The translations under genes and the position numbers were made by a program. A stretch of DNA of 25,202 nt from PWXP01 sp964487655. GTDB lineage: Bacteria; Planctomycetota; Planctomycetia; Pirellulales; Thermoguttaceae. The stretch is from the NCBI GenBank assembly GCA_964487655.1, contig CAZASB010000032.1, forward strand, positions 1 to 25,202, read 5' to 3'. Of this stretch, positions 8,910 to 16,071 are shown in pieces. The first letter of the stretch is position 1; each line of letters begins with the position of its first letter. The notes under the pieces are model-generated. The model did no database searches. It saw only the letters and a program-made list of their open reading frames with translations, and was not told where the DNA came from.

Positions 8910-9130
8910 GGTTTGGACCTCTCGGTTTTGAAGGCATGTAGGCATGGGGTAGAAAACGAACGTGGCAACGGCATTGAGCCTATCCGTTCCGGTGGCCGAT
9001 GTCAAGGATTTCGGACGGATCGGCCAAACATGTTGCACATCGCGCGGCGGCAGGTCACAATAGCGAGGTGTGAGCGCCCGGCGGCGCGATCCCCAGCCGC
9101 GCGCCCGGTCCCAGTCCCCGTGCGGCAGCC

Positions 9131-9139
9131 AAGGAGAAG
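9131..9139 (+). promoter_or_regulatory. strong ribosome-binding site fixing the start at 9147
   Basis: AAGGAGAAG lies 7 bases before ATG 9147. It shows that the real N-terminus is MRKTKNTRREFL, a Tat signal. The frame is open upstream for another 234 bases, but that stretch overlaps the divergent promoter region. Confidence 0.8.
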
Positions 9140-9146
9140 ACGGAAG

Positions 9147-10457
9147 ATGCGAAAAACCAAGAACACACGACGCGAGTTCCTCATTTCGGCAGCCCGGGCC
9201 AGTGCGGCCCTGACCCTCCCCGTGGCCGTTCCGGCATCCGTGCTCGGCAAGAACGGTGCGGTCCTACCCAGCGAGCAGATCCTCGTCGGCGGCATCGGCA
9301 TCCGGGGCCGCGGAATGGGCGACCTCCATTGGATCATGCGCAATCCGGACGTACGAGTTCTCGCCATCTGCGACCTGCAGAAGAAACAGCGTCTGGCCGT
9401 TAAGGAGGTCGTCGATACCCAGTACGGCAACCAGGACTGCAAGATGTATCCGGAACTCCGAGCCTTCGTGGCCGAACGCGAGGATCTGGACGCCGTGCTG
9501 ATTGCCACGGGCGACCGCTGGCACGCGACGGCGTCCATCCTGGCAATGCGGGCAGGCAAGGACGTCTACACGGAGAAGCCGTCTTCGATGACCATCGCCG
9601 AGGGCCGCGCCGTGGTCGACACGGCCCGGCGTTTCGGCCGCGTTTATCAAACGGGTACGCAGCGACTCAGCGAGCCCAATCACGTCTTTGCCATCGAGAT
9701 GGCCCGCACCGGCCGACTGGGCAAGATTCACACCGCGTACGCCCACATCGCTCCCTGGCAGGCCGCCGAGATGCGCCACGACTGGCTGCCGGTCGCTCCC
9801 GAGCCACCCAAGGACGAGGTGGATTGGGACGCTTGGCTGGGCCCATGCCCGTGGCGGCCGTACAATCCCAGCTACGTCTCCGGCGGATGGCGCGGTCATT
9901 ACGACTTCCACACAAGCTGCATTGGCGAGTGGGGCGCGCATACCTTTGCGCAGGCCCAGGCCGGCCTGGATTGCGGCGAGACCTCGCCGGTTGAGTATGA
10001 ATACGTCGCCAACGATTCGGGCGACGGCATGGTCACCCACTTCGCCAACGGGACAAAGCTCATCCTCTCGCGCGGCGATACGTACTGGCGTGGCTCGTGC
10101 GGCGAACGATTCGACGGCGCCGAGGGCTGGGCCGCCGCGGCCGACAGCTACCGCAAACCCGACGTCTCCTCGCCTGCCCTACTAGGCGAGTTCAACAAGG
10201 TCATCAGCGAATACGTCGCCCGCACGGGTAGGTCGCTCGACCACATGCGAAACTTCCTCGATTGCGTGAAGAGCCGCGAGGCGACCGTCGCCAACCCGAG
10301 TGTCATGCACCACTCGATGAGCACGGTCCACGCCGCGAACATTTGCATGTGGCTGAAGCGAAGCCTCAAGTACGACCCGGTTGCCGAGGAGTTCGCGGGC
10401 GACGACGAGGCCAATCGCCTGCGATCGCGCGCCGTGCGCGAACCATACGCGTATTGA
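9147..10457 (+). CDS. Tat-exported Gfo/Idh/MocA family oxidoreductase
   Basis: A 436-residue protein. The N-terminus (TRREFLISAARASAALTLPV) is a twin-arginine signal, so the folded, cofactor-loaded enzyme should be exported. The Rossmann domain follows, with GGIGIRGRG at residues 48-56 and VRVLAICDL. The Gfo/Idh/MocA signature EKP is at residues 143-145 (YTEKPSSMTIAEG). The C-terminal alpha/beta half has the WGAHTFAQAQ region where these enzymes place substrate-contacting His residues. The family oxidises or reduces sugars and cyclitols with NAD(P); periplasmic members often keep the cofactor tightly bound. The substrate cannot be read from sequence. It lies among secreted glycan enzymes, which fits sugar processing. 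A mobile element sits 17 bp past its stop. Confidence 0.88.
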   Translation: MRKTKNTRREFLISAARASAALTLPVAVPASVLGKNGAVLPSEQILVGGIGIRGRGMGDLHWIMRNPDVRVLAICDLQKKQRLAVKEVVDTQYGNQDCKMYPELRAFVAEREDLDAVLIATGDRWHATASILAMRAGKDVYTEKPSSMTIAEGRAVVDTARRFGRVYQTGTQRLSEPNHVFAIEMARTGRLGKIHTAYAHIAPWQAAEMRHDWLPVAPEPPKDEVDWDAWLGPCPWRPYNPSYVSGGWRGHYDFHTSCIGEWGAHTFAQAQAGLDCGETSPVEYEYVANDSGDGMVTHFANGTKLILSRGDTYWRGSCGERFDGAEGWAAAADSYRKPDVSSPALLGEFNKVISEYVARTGRSLDHMRNFLDCVKSREATVANPSVMHHSMSTVHAANICMWLKRSLKYDPVAEEFAGDDEANRLRSRAVREPYAY

Positions 10458-10466
10458 GAACGAGGA

Positions 10467-10603
10467 AGATCAATGACTCTTCCGTTTCTGGGTGCAAGTC
10501 CGTGGTGAAAAGACGTAGGGTGGATGGTTCCGGATGTCTCAGCATCCGGGTTCATCCACGTGTCAGGCAATTCTGCACCCAGAAACGGAAGAGCCAGATC
10601 AAT
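10467..10603. mobile_element. 121-bp MITE (ISL3-like ends) with 8-bp target duplication
   Basis: The element spans 10475-10595. Its ends are inverted repeats of 22 bp with one mismatch; the perfect 20-bp core is at 10477-10496 and 10574-10593 (CTCTTCCGTTTCTGGGTGCA and its complement). It is flanked by the direct repeat AGATCAAT (10467-10474 and 10596-10603), a classic target-site duplication. Inside is a second hairpin, GTGGATG/CATCCAC with CCGGATG/CATCCGG (10520-10559). There is no coding capacity. Ends starting GGCTCTTCC and an 8-bp duplication fit the ISL3 family (from memory), so a full-length ISL3-type transposase elsewhere in the genome probably moved it. Confidence 0.85.
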
Positions 10604-10758
10604 CGGTCGACGGATTGGTCATCCGAGTCAACCGCGAGCCGCTACGGTTCGGCTGGCTGGGAACCTATGGCCATTTCAACGGATGGGTTCGGGATGTAAG
10701 TGTCCACGGCCGGGCCATGACCGCCGCGGAAGTATTCGCCCATTACCTAGCCAGGTGA
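10604..10758 (+). pseudogene. LamG/concanavalin-like domain remnant
   Basis: The frame ending with TGA at 10756-10758 encodes the last strands of a LamG-type jelly roll: IRVNREPLRFGWLGTYGHFN followed by GWVRDVSVHGRAMTAAEVFA. The form ...FNGxVRDVxVxxRAMTAAEV... is typical of the C-terminal end of these domains in secreted planctomycete proteins. No signal peptide, start or upstream part of the domain exists. If the mobile element is removed, the frame runs back into the 3' end of the oxidoreductase gene in another frame, so the fragment was already truncated before insertion. It is a relic, not a functional gene. Confidence 0.6.
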
Positions 10759-10760
10759 TT

Positions 10761-10838
10761 GAACGGAAGGATGACAAGCGGAAAGCATATTGCATGGAAG
10801 AACGGAAGCAAGACAAGCGAAAAGCGTATTGCACGAAA
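10761..10838. repeat. 39-bp tandem direct repeat, two copies
   Basis: Copy 1 (10761-10799) and copy 2 (10800-10838) both have the form GAACGGAAG..GACAAGCG.AAAGC.TATTGCA, with a few substitutions. The pair ends about 20 bp before the ceramidase-like start codon, so it lies in that gene's leader or promoter. A role is unknown. Confidence 0.75.
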
Positions 10839-10859
10839 TTCCCTTAATGGAGGTGAAGT

Positions 10860-12332
10860 ATGAGATGTCGAGTGAAGACCATCGTTGTGTGGTTCGTCCT
10901 TGTCGTGGCCGGATTGCCTCTGGGCGCCGCCGGGACGGAAGGTGAAAAGACTGGTGCGAATAAGGTCTTCCGCGCGGGGGCCTTCGCCATGGACATCACA
11001 CCCACGAAGCTGCCGGTGATCGTCAGCGGGAGTTCGCTGGAGAAGGGGGCCAGGGAAGTGGTCGACCCGCTGCATGCCCGATGCCTGGTGCTGGACGACG
11101 GCACGGCGCGGATCGCCATCGTCGTGGTCGACATCCTACTGATCCCTCGCCCGATCATGGACCAAATCAAGCAGGCGGCGTACGAGAAGACGGGCATTCC
11201 CGTGGACCGGATGCTGATTTCCGGGACGCACACGCACACGGGCCCCTGCGTCTATGGCGTGTTGGGCACCGATTGCGACGAGGCCTACGCCGCGTATCTG
11301 CCGGGAAAAGTCGCCGAGGGGATCGAGCAGGCGTACAAGAACCTGGCTCCGGCACGGATCGGATGGGCCATGGGCAAGGATCCGACGAACGTCTTCTGCC
11401 GACGCTTCCTGATGAAGCCCGGCACGGCCCGGACGAATCCACACACCGGTAAGCGGAACGATCAGGCGCAGATGAATCCCGGCTATCTGAACCCAAACGC
11501 GATCAAACCCACCGGCCCCGCCGACCCGGATGTGGCGGTCGTTTCGATTCAAACGCGTGAGGGCCGGCCGCTTGCCTTGGTGTCGAACTATTCAACGCAT
11601 TATGCCGGATCCACGCCGATCTCGGCCGATTACTTTGCCGTCTTCTGCGCGGAGATCGAGAAGCAGATCGGGGCCGAGAACGTCGAACCGCCGTTCGTGG
11701 CCATGCTGTCCAACGGGACCAGCGGCGACGCCAACTGCTGTAACTTCACTAAGCCCCGCCGCGAGTTCGACCGTTTTACCGTCGGCCGCGACGTGGCCAA
11801 CGCGGCGTTCGAGGCCTACAAGACCATCCGCTACTACGACTGGGCGCCCGTGGTGATGGAAGAGGCCCGACTGACGCTGAAGGTACGCAAGCCGACGGCC
11901 GACGAGGTCAAGGAAGCTAAGCCGGTCTTCGACTCGCTCCCCAACGGCAAGCCGCGCAACTGGCCGGAAATCTACGCGAGGGAAACCATCATCATGGACC
12001 AATGGCCCGACACGCGGGAAATCAAGCTGCAGGCGATCCGCATCGGCCAGTTGGGCATCACGGCCATGCCAAACGAGGTGTACGGCAGCACGGGTCTGCG
12101 ACTGAAGGCCGAAAGCCCGCTGAAGCCGACCTTCAACACGTCCTTGGCCAACGGCTATGCCGGGTACCTGCCGCCACCCGATCAACACAAGTTGGGCGGC
12201 TACACGACTTGGCGTGCCCGGTCCAGTTGCCTGGAGGAGGAAGCGGAGCCCAAGATCGTCGCGCAACTCCTCGAGTTGCTCAACACGGTAGCCGAGCGTC
12301 GGCGCGACGAATCGTTGGCGCCGTCGCCTTGA
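10860..12332 (+). CDS. neutral/alkaline non-lysosomal ceramidase-like hydrolase
   Basis: A 490-residue secreted protein with a signal peptide (MRCRVKTIVVWFVLVVAGLPLGAAG). GGAGGTGA lies just before the ATG and supports the start. The body matches the N-terminal catalytic domain of neutral ceramidases: FRAGAFAMDITP, a DPLHARCLVLDDG block, the zinc-site motif GTHTHTGP with H124 and H126, NYSTHYAG with another candidate zinc His, and the NGTSGDANCC region. Late segments (AMPNEVYGSTGLRLKAESP and NGYAGYLPPPDQH) also fit. Planctomycetes carry many paralogues, and few if any are proven ceramidases. Amide-bond hydrolysis of a lipid or sugar derivative is therefore the family expectation, and the true substrate is open. 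The typical C-terminal immunoglobulin-like domain is absent. Confidence 0.85.
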   Translation: MRCRVKTIVVWFVLVVAGLPLGAAGTEGEKTGANKVFRAGAFAMDITPTKLPVIVSGSSLEKGAREVVDPLHARCLVLDDGTARIAIVVVDILLIPRPIMDQIKQAAYEKTGIPVDRMLISGTHTHTGPCVYGVLGTDCDEAYAAYLPGKVAEGIEQAYKNLAPARIGWAMGKDPTNVFCRRFLMKPGTARTNPHTGKRNDQAQMNPGYLNPNAIKPTGPADPDVAVVSIQTREGRPLALVSNYSTHYAGSTPISADYFAVFCAEIEKQIGAENVEPPFVAMLSNGTSGDANCCNFTKPRREFDRFTVGRDVANAAFEAYKTIRYYDWAPVVMEEARLTLKVRKPTADEVKEAKPVFDSLPNGKPRNWPEIYARETIIMDQWPDTREIKLQAIRIGQLGITAMPNEVYGSTGLRLKAESPLKPTFNTSLANGYAGYLPPPDQHKLGGYTTWRARSSCLEEEAEPKIVAQLLELLNTVAERRRDESLAPSP

Positions 12333-12425
12333 ATCGCCCAATGTGCCGATGCCGCGTACCTGCGGACCATTTAGCTGGGAAACACCGACGAGGCAGGTCA
12401 CGACGCGCAAACCCTGGCAGCCTGG

Positions 12426-12525
12426 NNNNNNNNNNNNNNNNNNNNNNNNNNNNNNNNNNNNNNNNNNNNNNNNNNNNNNNNNNNNNNNNNNNNNNNNNNN
12501 NNNNNNNNNNNNNNNNNNNNNNNNN
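12426..12525. other. assembly gap (100 N)
   Basis: Exactly 100 N, the usual placeholder for a scaffold gap of unknown size. No gene is visible in 12333-12425 before it. Reading frames that run through the N are meaningless. Confidence 0.98.
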
Positions 12526-12527
12526 AA

Positions 12528-12848
12528 GGCCGCGAGGATCCGGTGCTTGGGTTCGCCCCGGCGAGGCGAAAGAAGCCGATTCCCGTGCTCGATTATCGCC
12601 TTGTCGGCAAGGGATCGGTCACCGTGGCGTGGCTCTTGACGCCCCATCGCGGCCATCGCCCGGAAGTGCGCGTCACATCCGAAGATCGCGACGGGGGTAC
12701 CGTGGTCAGCGTTTCGCACGCCGGCGGTTCCGATTCCGTCTACGTGGCCCAGCGCGGCGAGACGCACGCGGTCACGCTGGGCGAACGTCCGCTGCGGGGT
12801 CGAGTCGCGGTCGTGCGTCGGCAACGTGGCGGGAGAAATTATCGGTGA
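12528..12848 (+). CDS. C-terminal fragment of probable heparinase II/III-type lyase
   Basis: Only the last 106 residues or so are present; the 5' part is lost in the gap. The visible text GREDPVLGFAPARRKKPIPV, then LDYRLVGKGSVTVAWLLTPH, looks like the C-terminal beta-sheet domain of heparinase II/III family proteins, where a GREDP..GW/F block precedes a PxPVL..Y strand (recalled pattern, not a search). The rest (TVVSVSHAGGSDSVYVAQ) is beta-rich. If right, the gene would encode a secreted polyuronate or glycosaminoglycan lyase, which fits the neighbourhood. An alternative is another lyase or an alginate-lyase-like protein with the same end domain. Confidence 0.45.
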   Translation, partial: GREDPVLGFAPARRKKPIPVLDYRLVGKGSVTVAWLLTPHRGHRPEVRVTSEDRDGGTVVSVSHAGGSDSVYVAQRGETHAVTLGERPLRGRVAVVRRQRGGRNYR

Positions 12849-12951
12849 GCAGGCGGCTAGGTGAGACGATGCAAGCGACAGAGAGACCCCCTTGCGCGAC
12901 TAGCACGGTCCTCAAGCGGCGCCGGAAGGGTTTCAAGCTGTATTGGTGGCG

Positions 12952-14364
12952 TCAGATCTCCTGCCAAATGCCGGGGACGGGCGCTGGATAGCGGCCCTCT
13001 GAATCGGCCTGCACCGGAGCTGGGCTGTCAGCGGTCAGTTCGGCAACGCCGGAACAGAACTGGAATGTTGAGGCCATCGCTTCTTCCCAAGTGACGATCT
13101 TCCCGGTATGCACGGCCGCTCGCCCCATAATAGCCCCCAGGTTCGACAGGGCCGCCCGCCGGGCCTCGTTGTGCGGGTGATCGTTACGGATAGCGCTAAG
13201 TAGCACATTCCATTCGGCTTGCCAGGGATTGACCCTTTCCTTCTCCGGCTTCCAGGCCACGTTCTCGGCGGCAATGCGCTGATCCTTGTAGAGTTGCGAC
13301 GTCGGCGCATGGATATTGCCGGAAAATTTCGCGGCGCACTTCGTGCCATGGACGTAGGTGGAGAAATCGTTGAAGCAATTGGGAATGTAACGCCCAGTTA
13401 CCATGGCCTTCGTTCCATCGGCAAAGGTGTACTCAATCGAATAGCTGTCGAGATTCTGACTGCAATCCGTGCTGCCGGCAAACCGTCCGCCCACACCGTG
13501 CGCGGCAATTGGCCAAGAGTCCTTGATCCAGAAGCACTCGTCAATCTGATGGATCATCAGTTCGATAAAGATTCCACTGGAAGCCCACAAAAACTGAAAA
13601 GGGTGGCCGGGCCGAAGTTGCCATAACAGTTCGTTTTCACCGCCCTTGAATGGGCCCATGCAGTAGCCAGGATCCATGCGGGAAGCGCGGATGAGTTGGA
13701 TATCGCCCATGGCGCCGTCGCGGATTTTCTGAATTAGCGCCTGACGCGCCGATGAATGGCGGCACATCAGCCCCGCGGCAATCTTGAGATTCTTTTTCTC
13801 GGCGGCTTCTCCCGCGCGGAGAATCTGTTGTATCCCGCCTGGATCGGCCGCAAAGTCTTTTTCCATGAACACGTTGACCCCTTTCTCCACGGCGTATTCG
13901 AGATGGGTCGCGCGGAAGGCCGCATGGGTGGTCAACAACGCCACGTCGCCCGGCCGCAGGCAGTCGATGGCCTTCCGGTAGGCATCGAACCCCAGGAAAC
14001 GCCGCTCCTTCGGCGCCTCGATCTTGTCGCCGAACAAGTTGCTCAACGCCCTGTGCGCCGTGTCCAAGCGGGTTTGGAGGAGATCAGCCATGGCCACCAG
14101 TTTGACTGGCCCGACGGACGATGCGTTCTCCTCGTCCGGGGAGCGATAAGTATTATCCATGACGAGCCCGCCCGCCGCCATGGCGTTGGCCACCGCACCG
14201 CTCCCGCGGCCTCCACAGCCAATCAAGGCCAGTTGGATGGTATTGTTCTCGGCGGCGTGGACATGCGGAATGGCCACGCCCGTCAGGGCCGAAGCCGCGG
14301 CAATTCGGCCAGTGTTTCTAATGAAGTCACGACGTGACGATGCGTTTTTCACCTTATCAGTCAT
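12952..14364 (-). CDS. Tat-exported Gfo/Idh/MocA family oxidoreductase
   Basis: A 470-residue protein. The start MTDKVKNASSRRDF is preferred over an ATG 21 bp upstream because the GGAGGA ribosome site (14374-14379) lies between the two. SRRDFIRNTGRIAAASALTG is a Tat signal. The Rossmann motif LALIGCGGRGSG is at about residues 45-56, and an acidic strand end follows in KLVAMADL. At the family signature EKP this protein has EKD (168-170, VFMEKDFAADPGG); the conserved Lys is kept but the Pro is replaced. The C-terminal half contains the FIELMIHQIDECFWI helix, which carries the expected His and Asp. It is divergent from the SGNH esterase gene at 14729 and distinct in sequence from the oxidoreductase at 9147. 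Periplasmic sugar redox chemistry is the likely role (inferred). Confidence 0.87.
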   Translation of the reverse strand: MTDKVKNASSRRDFIRNTGRIAAASALTGVAIPHVHAAENNTIQLALIGCGGRGSGAVANAMAAGGLVMDNTYRSPDEENASSVGPVKLVAMADLLQTRLDTAHRALSNLFGDKIEAPKERRFLGFDAYRKAIDCLRPGDVALLTTHAAFRATHLEYAVEKGVNVFMEKDFAADPGGIQQILRAGEAAEKKNLKIAAGLMCRHSSARQALIQKIRDGAMGDIQLIRASRMDPGYCMGPFKGGENELLWQLRPGHPFQFLWASSGIFIELMIHQIDECFWIKDSWPIAAHGVGGRFAGSTDCSQNLDSYSIEYTFADGTKAMVTGRYIPNCFNDFSTYVHGTKCAAKFSGNIHAPTSQLYKDQRIAAENVAWKPEKERVNPWQAEWNVLLSAIRNDHPHNEARRAALSNLGAIMGRAAVHTGKIVTWEEAMASTFQFCSGVAELTADSPAPVQADSEGRYPAPVPGIWQEI

Positions 14365-14728
14365 TGCAGGTATTCCTCCACTCAAAGGCTACTTGGTTTC
14401 CGTGGCCAAAAGGGGTGAGTCAACACGCGGATCGTTCGCCCGAACGCCTCTTGCCGAGTTGGGACCAGAGGCGCCGGAACGGCGTTATCTCGGGATTTCC
14501 CGAGGGTGTGCCGATGGACGATTTGCAGGCAACGAATACTCTCAGTCTCTCCATCTTCCGGTGAAATGTCAACCCATCCCTCCGCGAAACGTCAACAGTT
14601 GCGGAAACAGCGGGAAACTGTATGATGACCGATGCGGGCGATTCGCCCACCGAGCGACACCTCACGCCGGGGGGATGGCCTGCCATATTGCCGATCCGCG
14701 AAGTCCATTCCCCCGGGAGAGCTTTTCG
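14365..14728. other. divergent intergenic region, no gene seen
   Basis: 364 bp between two divergently transcribed genes. The plus-strand frame of the SGNH gene is open through it, but its translation has no family features and no ribosome site, so it is treated as non-coding. It must hold the promoters of both neighbours. I see no convincing -35/-10 pair. The palindrome-like TCGGGATTTCCCGA near 14490 is the only local symmetry. Confidence 0.5.
14374..14379 (-). promoter_or_regulatory. ribosome-binding site deciding the start at 14364
   Basis: GGAGGA on the minus strand, 9 bases before ATG 14364. It lies inside the longer alternative frame that starts at 14385, so the shorter start is the likely one. 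Confidence 0.7.
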
Positions 14729-15868
14729 ATGAGACGACTGCTGCCCATCTTCACCCTCGTGCTCTGCGCGGCCATTGGCGGCGCGGGAGAACCGAACCAG
14801 CGATGGACCTTCGACGCCGCCAAGCTCCGGCCGATCTGGCTTGCCACGACAATGGACGGCGAAAGCGTTCTGTTCATCCAGGATGGCGTCGGCTCTTTGC
14901 CCAGGGCTACGCTTCTTTTCCGACCCACGAAGATCCTGGCAGTTCGTAGCGCCTCGGGCGAGGTCGCATACGTCGAAGGCCGGGACTATGCGTGGCAACC
15001 GGGCACATGCGAAATCACGCTGCCCAGCGGTTCAAGAATCCCCTTCAAAACGTACCAGGATCTCCGCCGTCCCGCCAACTCCCAACGCCACAGGCTAACG
15101 CATCGCGACGGAAATGGAGAGATCCTCTTCGGCGCCACGCACGAGTATCACGACATGCAGACACAGGTGACCTATGAACACCGTCCGAATGCCTGGTCCG
15201 GACCTGTCCCGACGTTTGCCGGCGCTCAACTGTCACGCACCGTGAACAAGCTGAAGGCGAAACAGACGCTGAGCATCGCGCTTCTGGGCGACAGTATTTC
15301 CACGGGCTGCAATGCCTCTGGTTGGGCCGAGGTGGCTCCGTTCCAACCGCCGTATCAGGATCTGCTGACAATGGGTCTGGAAGTCGCCTACGACACGAAG
15401 ATCATGCTGAAGAACCATGCCGTCGGCGGCACCGGCACCGGATGGGGTCTGGCCAATGTTGGCCAGGTACTGCAAACCGATCCCGATCTAGTCATCCTCG
15501 CCTTTGGAATGAACGACGCCGCCGGACTGCCGACGGCACAATATCAGGCGAATATCAAGGGCATGATCGACGCCGTGCGCAAGGACCGGCCGCAATGCGA
15601 GTTCATTCTCGTGGCCACCATGCTCGGCAACAAGGATTGGACGGTCCTGCATCACGAACTCTTCCCCCAATACCGCGATGCGCTCGCCCAGATATGTGGC
15701 CCGGGCATCGCCTTGGCCGACATGACTTCCATCTGGGCGGAGCTACTGAAGCACAAGAAGGACTGGGACATGACGGGAAATGGCGTGAACCATCCCAATG
15801 ACTTCGGGCACCGCGTATATGCCCAAGTCCTTTATACGCTATTGGTCGACAAGGCCCTTCAACCGTGA
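14729..15868 (+). CDS. secreted SGNH/GDSL-type esterase
   Basis: A 379-residue product starting MRRLLPIFTLVLCAAIGGAG, a signal peptide; GGGAGA lies about 7 bases upstream. Residues about 20-170 form a beta-sandwich-like N-terminal domain, as in two-domain carbohydrate esterases. The SGNH blocks follow: block I IALLGDSIST with nucleophile S189, block II AVGGTGTGWG, block III FGMNDAAG, and block V NHPND with H355. The acid residue normally three positions before the His (DxxH) is Gly here (G-V-N-H), so the triad acid must lie elsewhere or the enzyme acts as a Ser-His dyad. Expected role: deacetylation or deacylation of sugars outside the cytoplasm, consistent with the surrounding deacetylase-like and lyase-like genes. 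Confidence 0.85.
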   Translation: MRRLLPIFTLVLCAAIGGAGEPNQRWTFDAAKLRPIWLATTMDGESVLFIQDGVGSLPRATLLFRPTKILAVRSASGEVAYVEGRDYAWQPGTCEITLPSGSRIPFKTYQDLRRPANSQRHRLTHRDGNGEILFGATHEYHDMQTQVTYEHRPNAWSGPVPTFAGAQLSRTVNKLKAKQTLSIALLGDSISTGCNASGWAEVAPFQPPYQDLLTMGLEVAYDTKIMLKNHAVGGTGTGWGLANVGQVLQTDPDLVILAFGMNDAAGLPTAQYQANIKGMIDAVRKDRPQCEFILVATMLGNKDWTVLHHELFPQYRDALAQICGPGIALADMTSIWAELLKHKKDWDMTGNGVNHPNDFGHRVYAQVLYTLLVDKALQP

Positions 15869-15953
15869 AATTGGCGCTTCACGGCCAATTCACTCCCGCT
15901 TGCCGTGAGATCAAAATACTCAGCCGAACTGCAAGTGCCAGTCGGCACGGAAC

Positions 15954-16000
15954 TCTAGCCCGGATTATTCATATGGGTAGGGTGAGTAATCCGAGCTAGA
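15954..16000. repeat. 18-bp inverted repeat between convergent genes
   Basis: TCTAGCCCGGATTATTCA (15954-15971) pairs with TGAGTAATCCGAGCTAGA (15983-16000): 16 of 18 positions are complementary, and the loop contains GGGTAGGG. It sits between the convergent SGNH and gyrB genes and could end both transcripts, but there is no T-run. Similar TAGCTCGGATTACTCA sequences are, as I recall, dispersed repeats in planctomycetes. No target duplication is seen at its edges. Confidence 0.65.
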
Positions 16001-16071
16001 ATCGCCATTCTTTCGGTCGGTGGATAGTGTCCCGCCTTGACAGCTTTTATATCCGCCACCAGTTCTCGTTC

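Noticed and set aside
8913..9146. Upstream extension of the oxidoreductase gene at 9147
   Set aside because: The frame is open but has no family sequence, and AAGGAGAAG plus the Tat signal fix the start at 9147.
12343..12639. Reading frames that cross the N gap
   Set aside because: The gap is of unknown length, so any frame through it is artificial.
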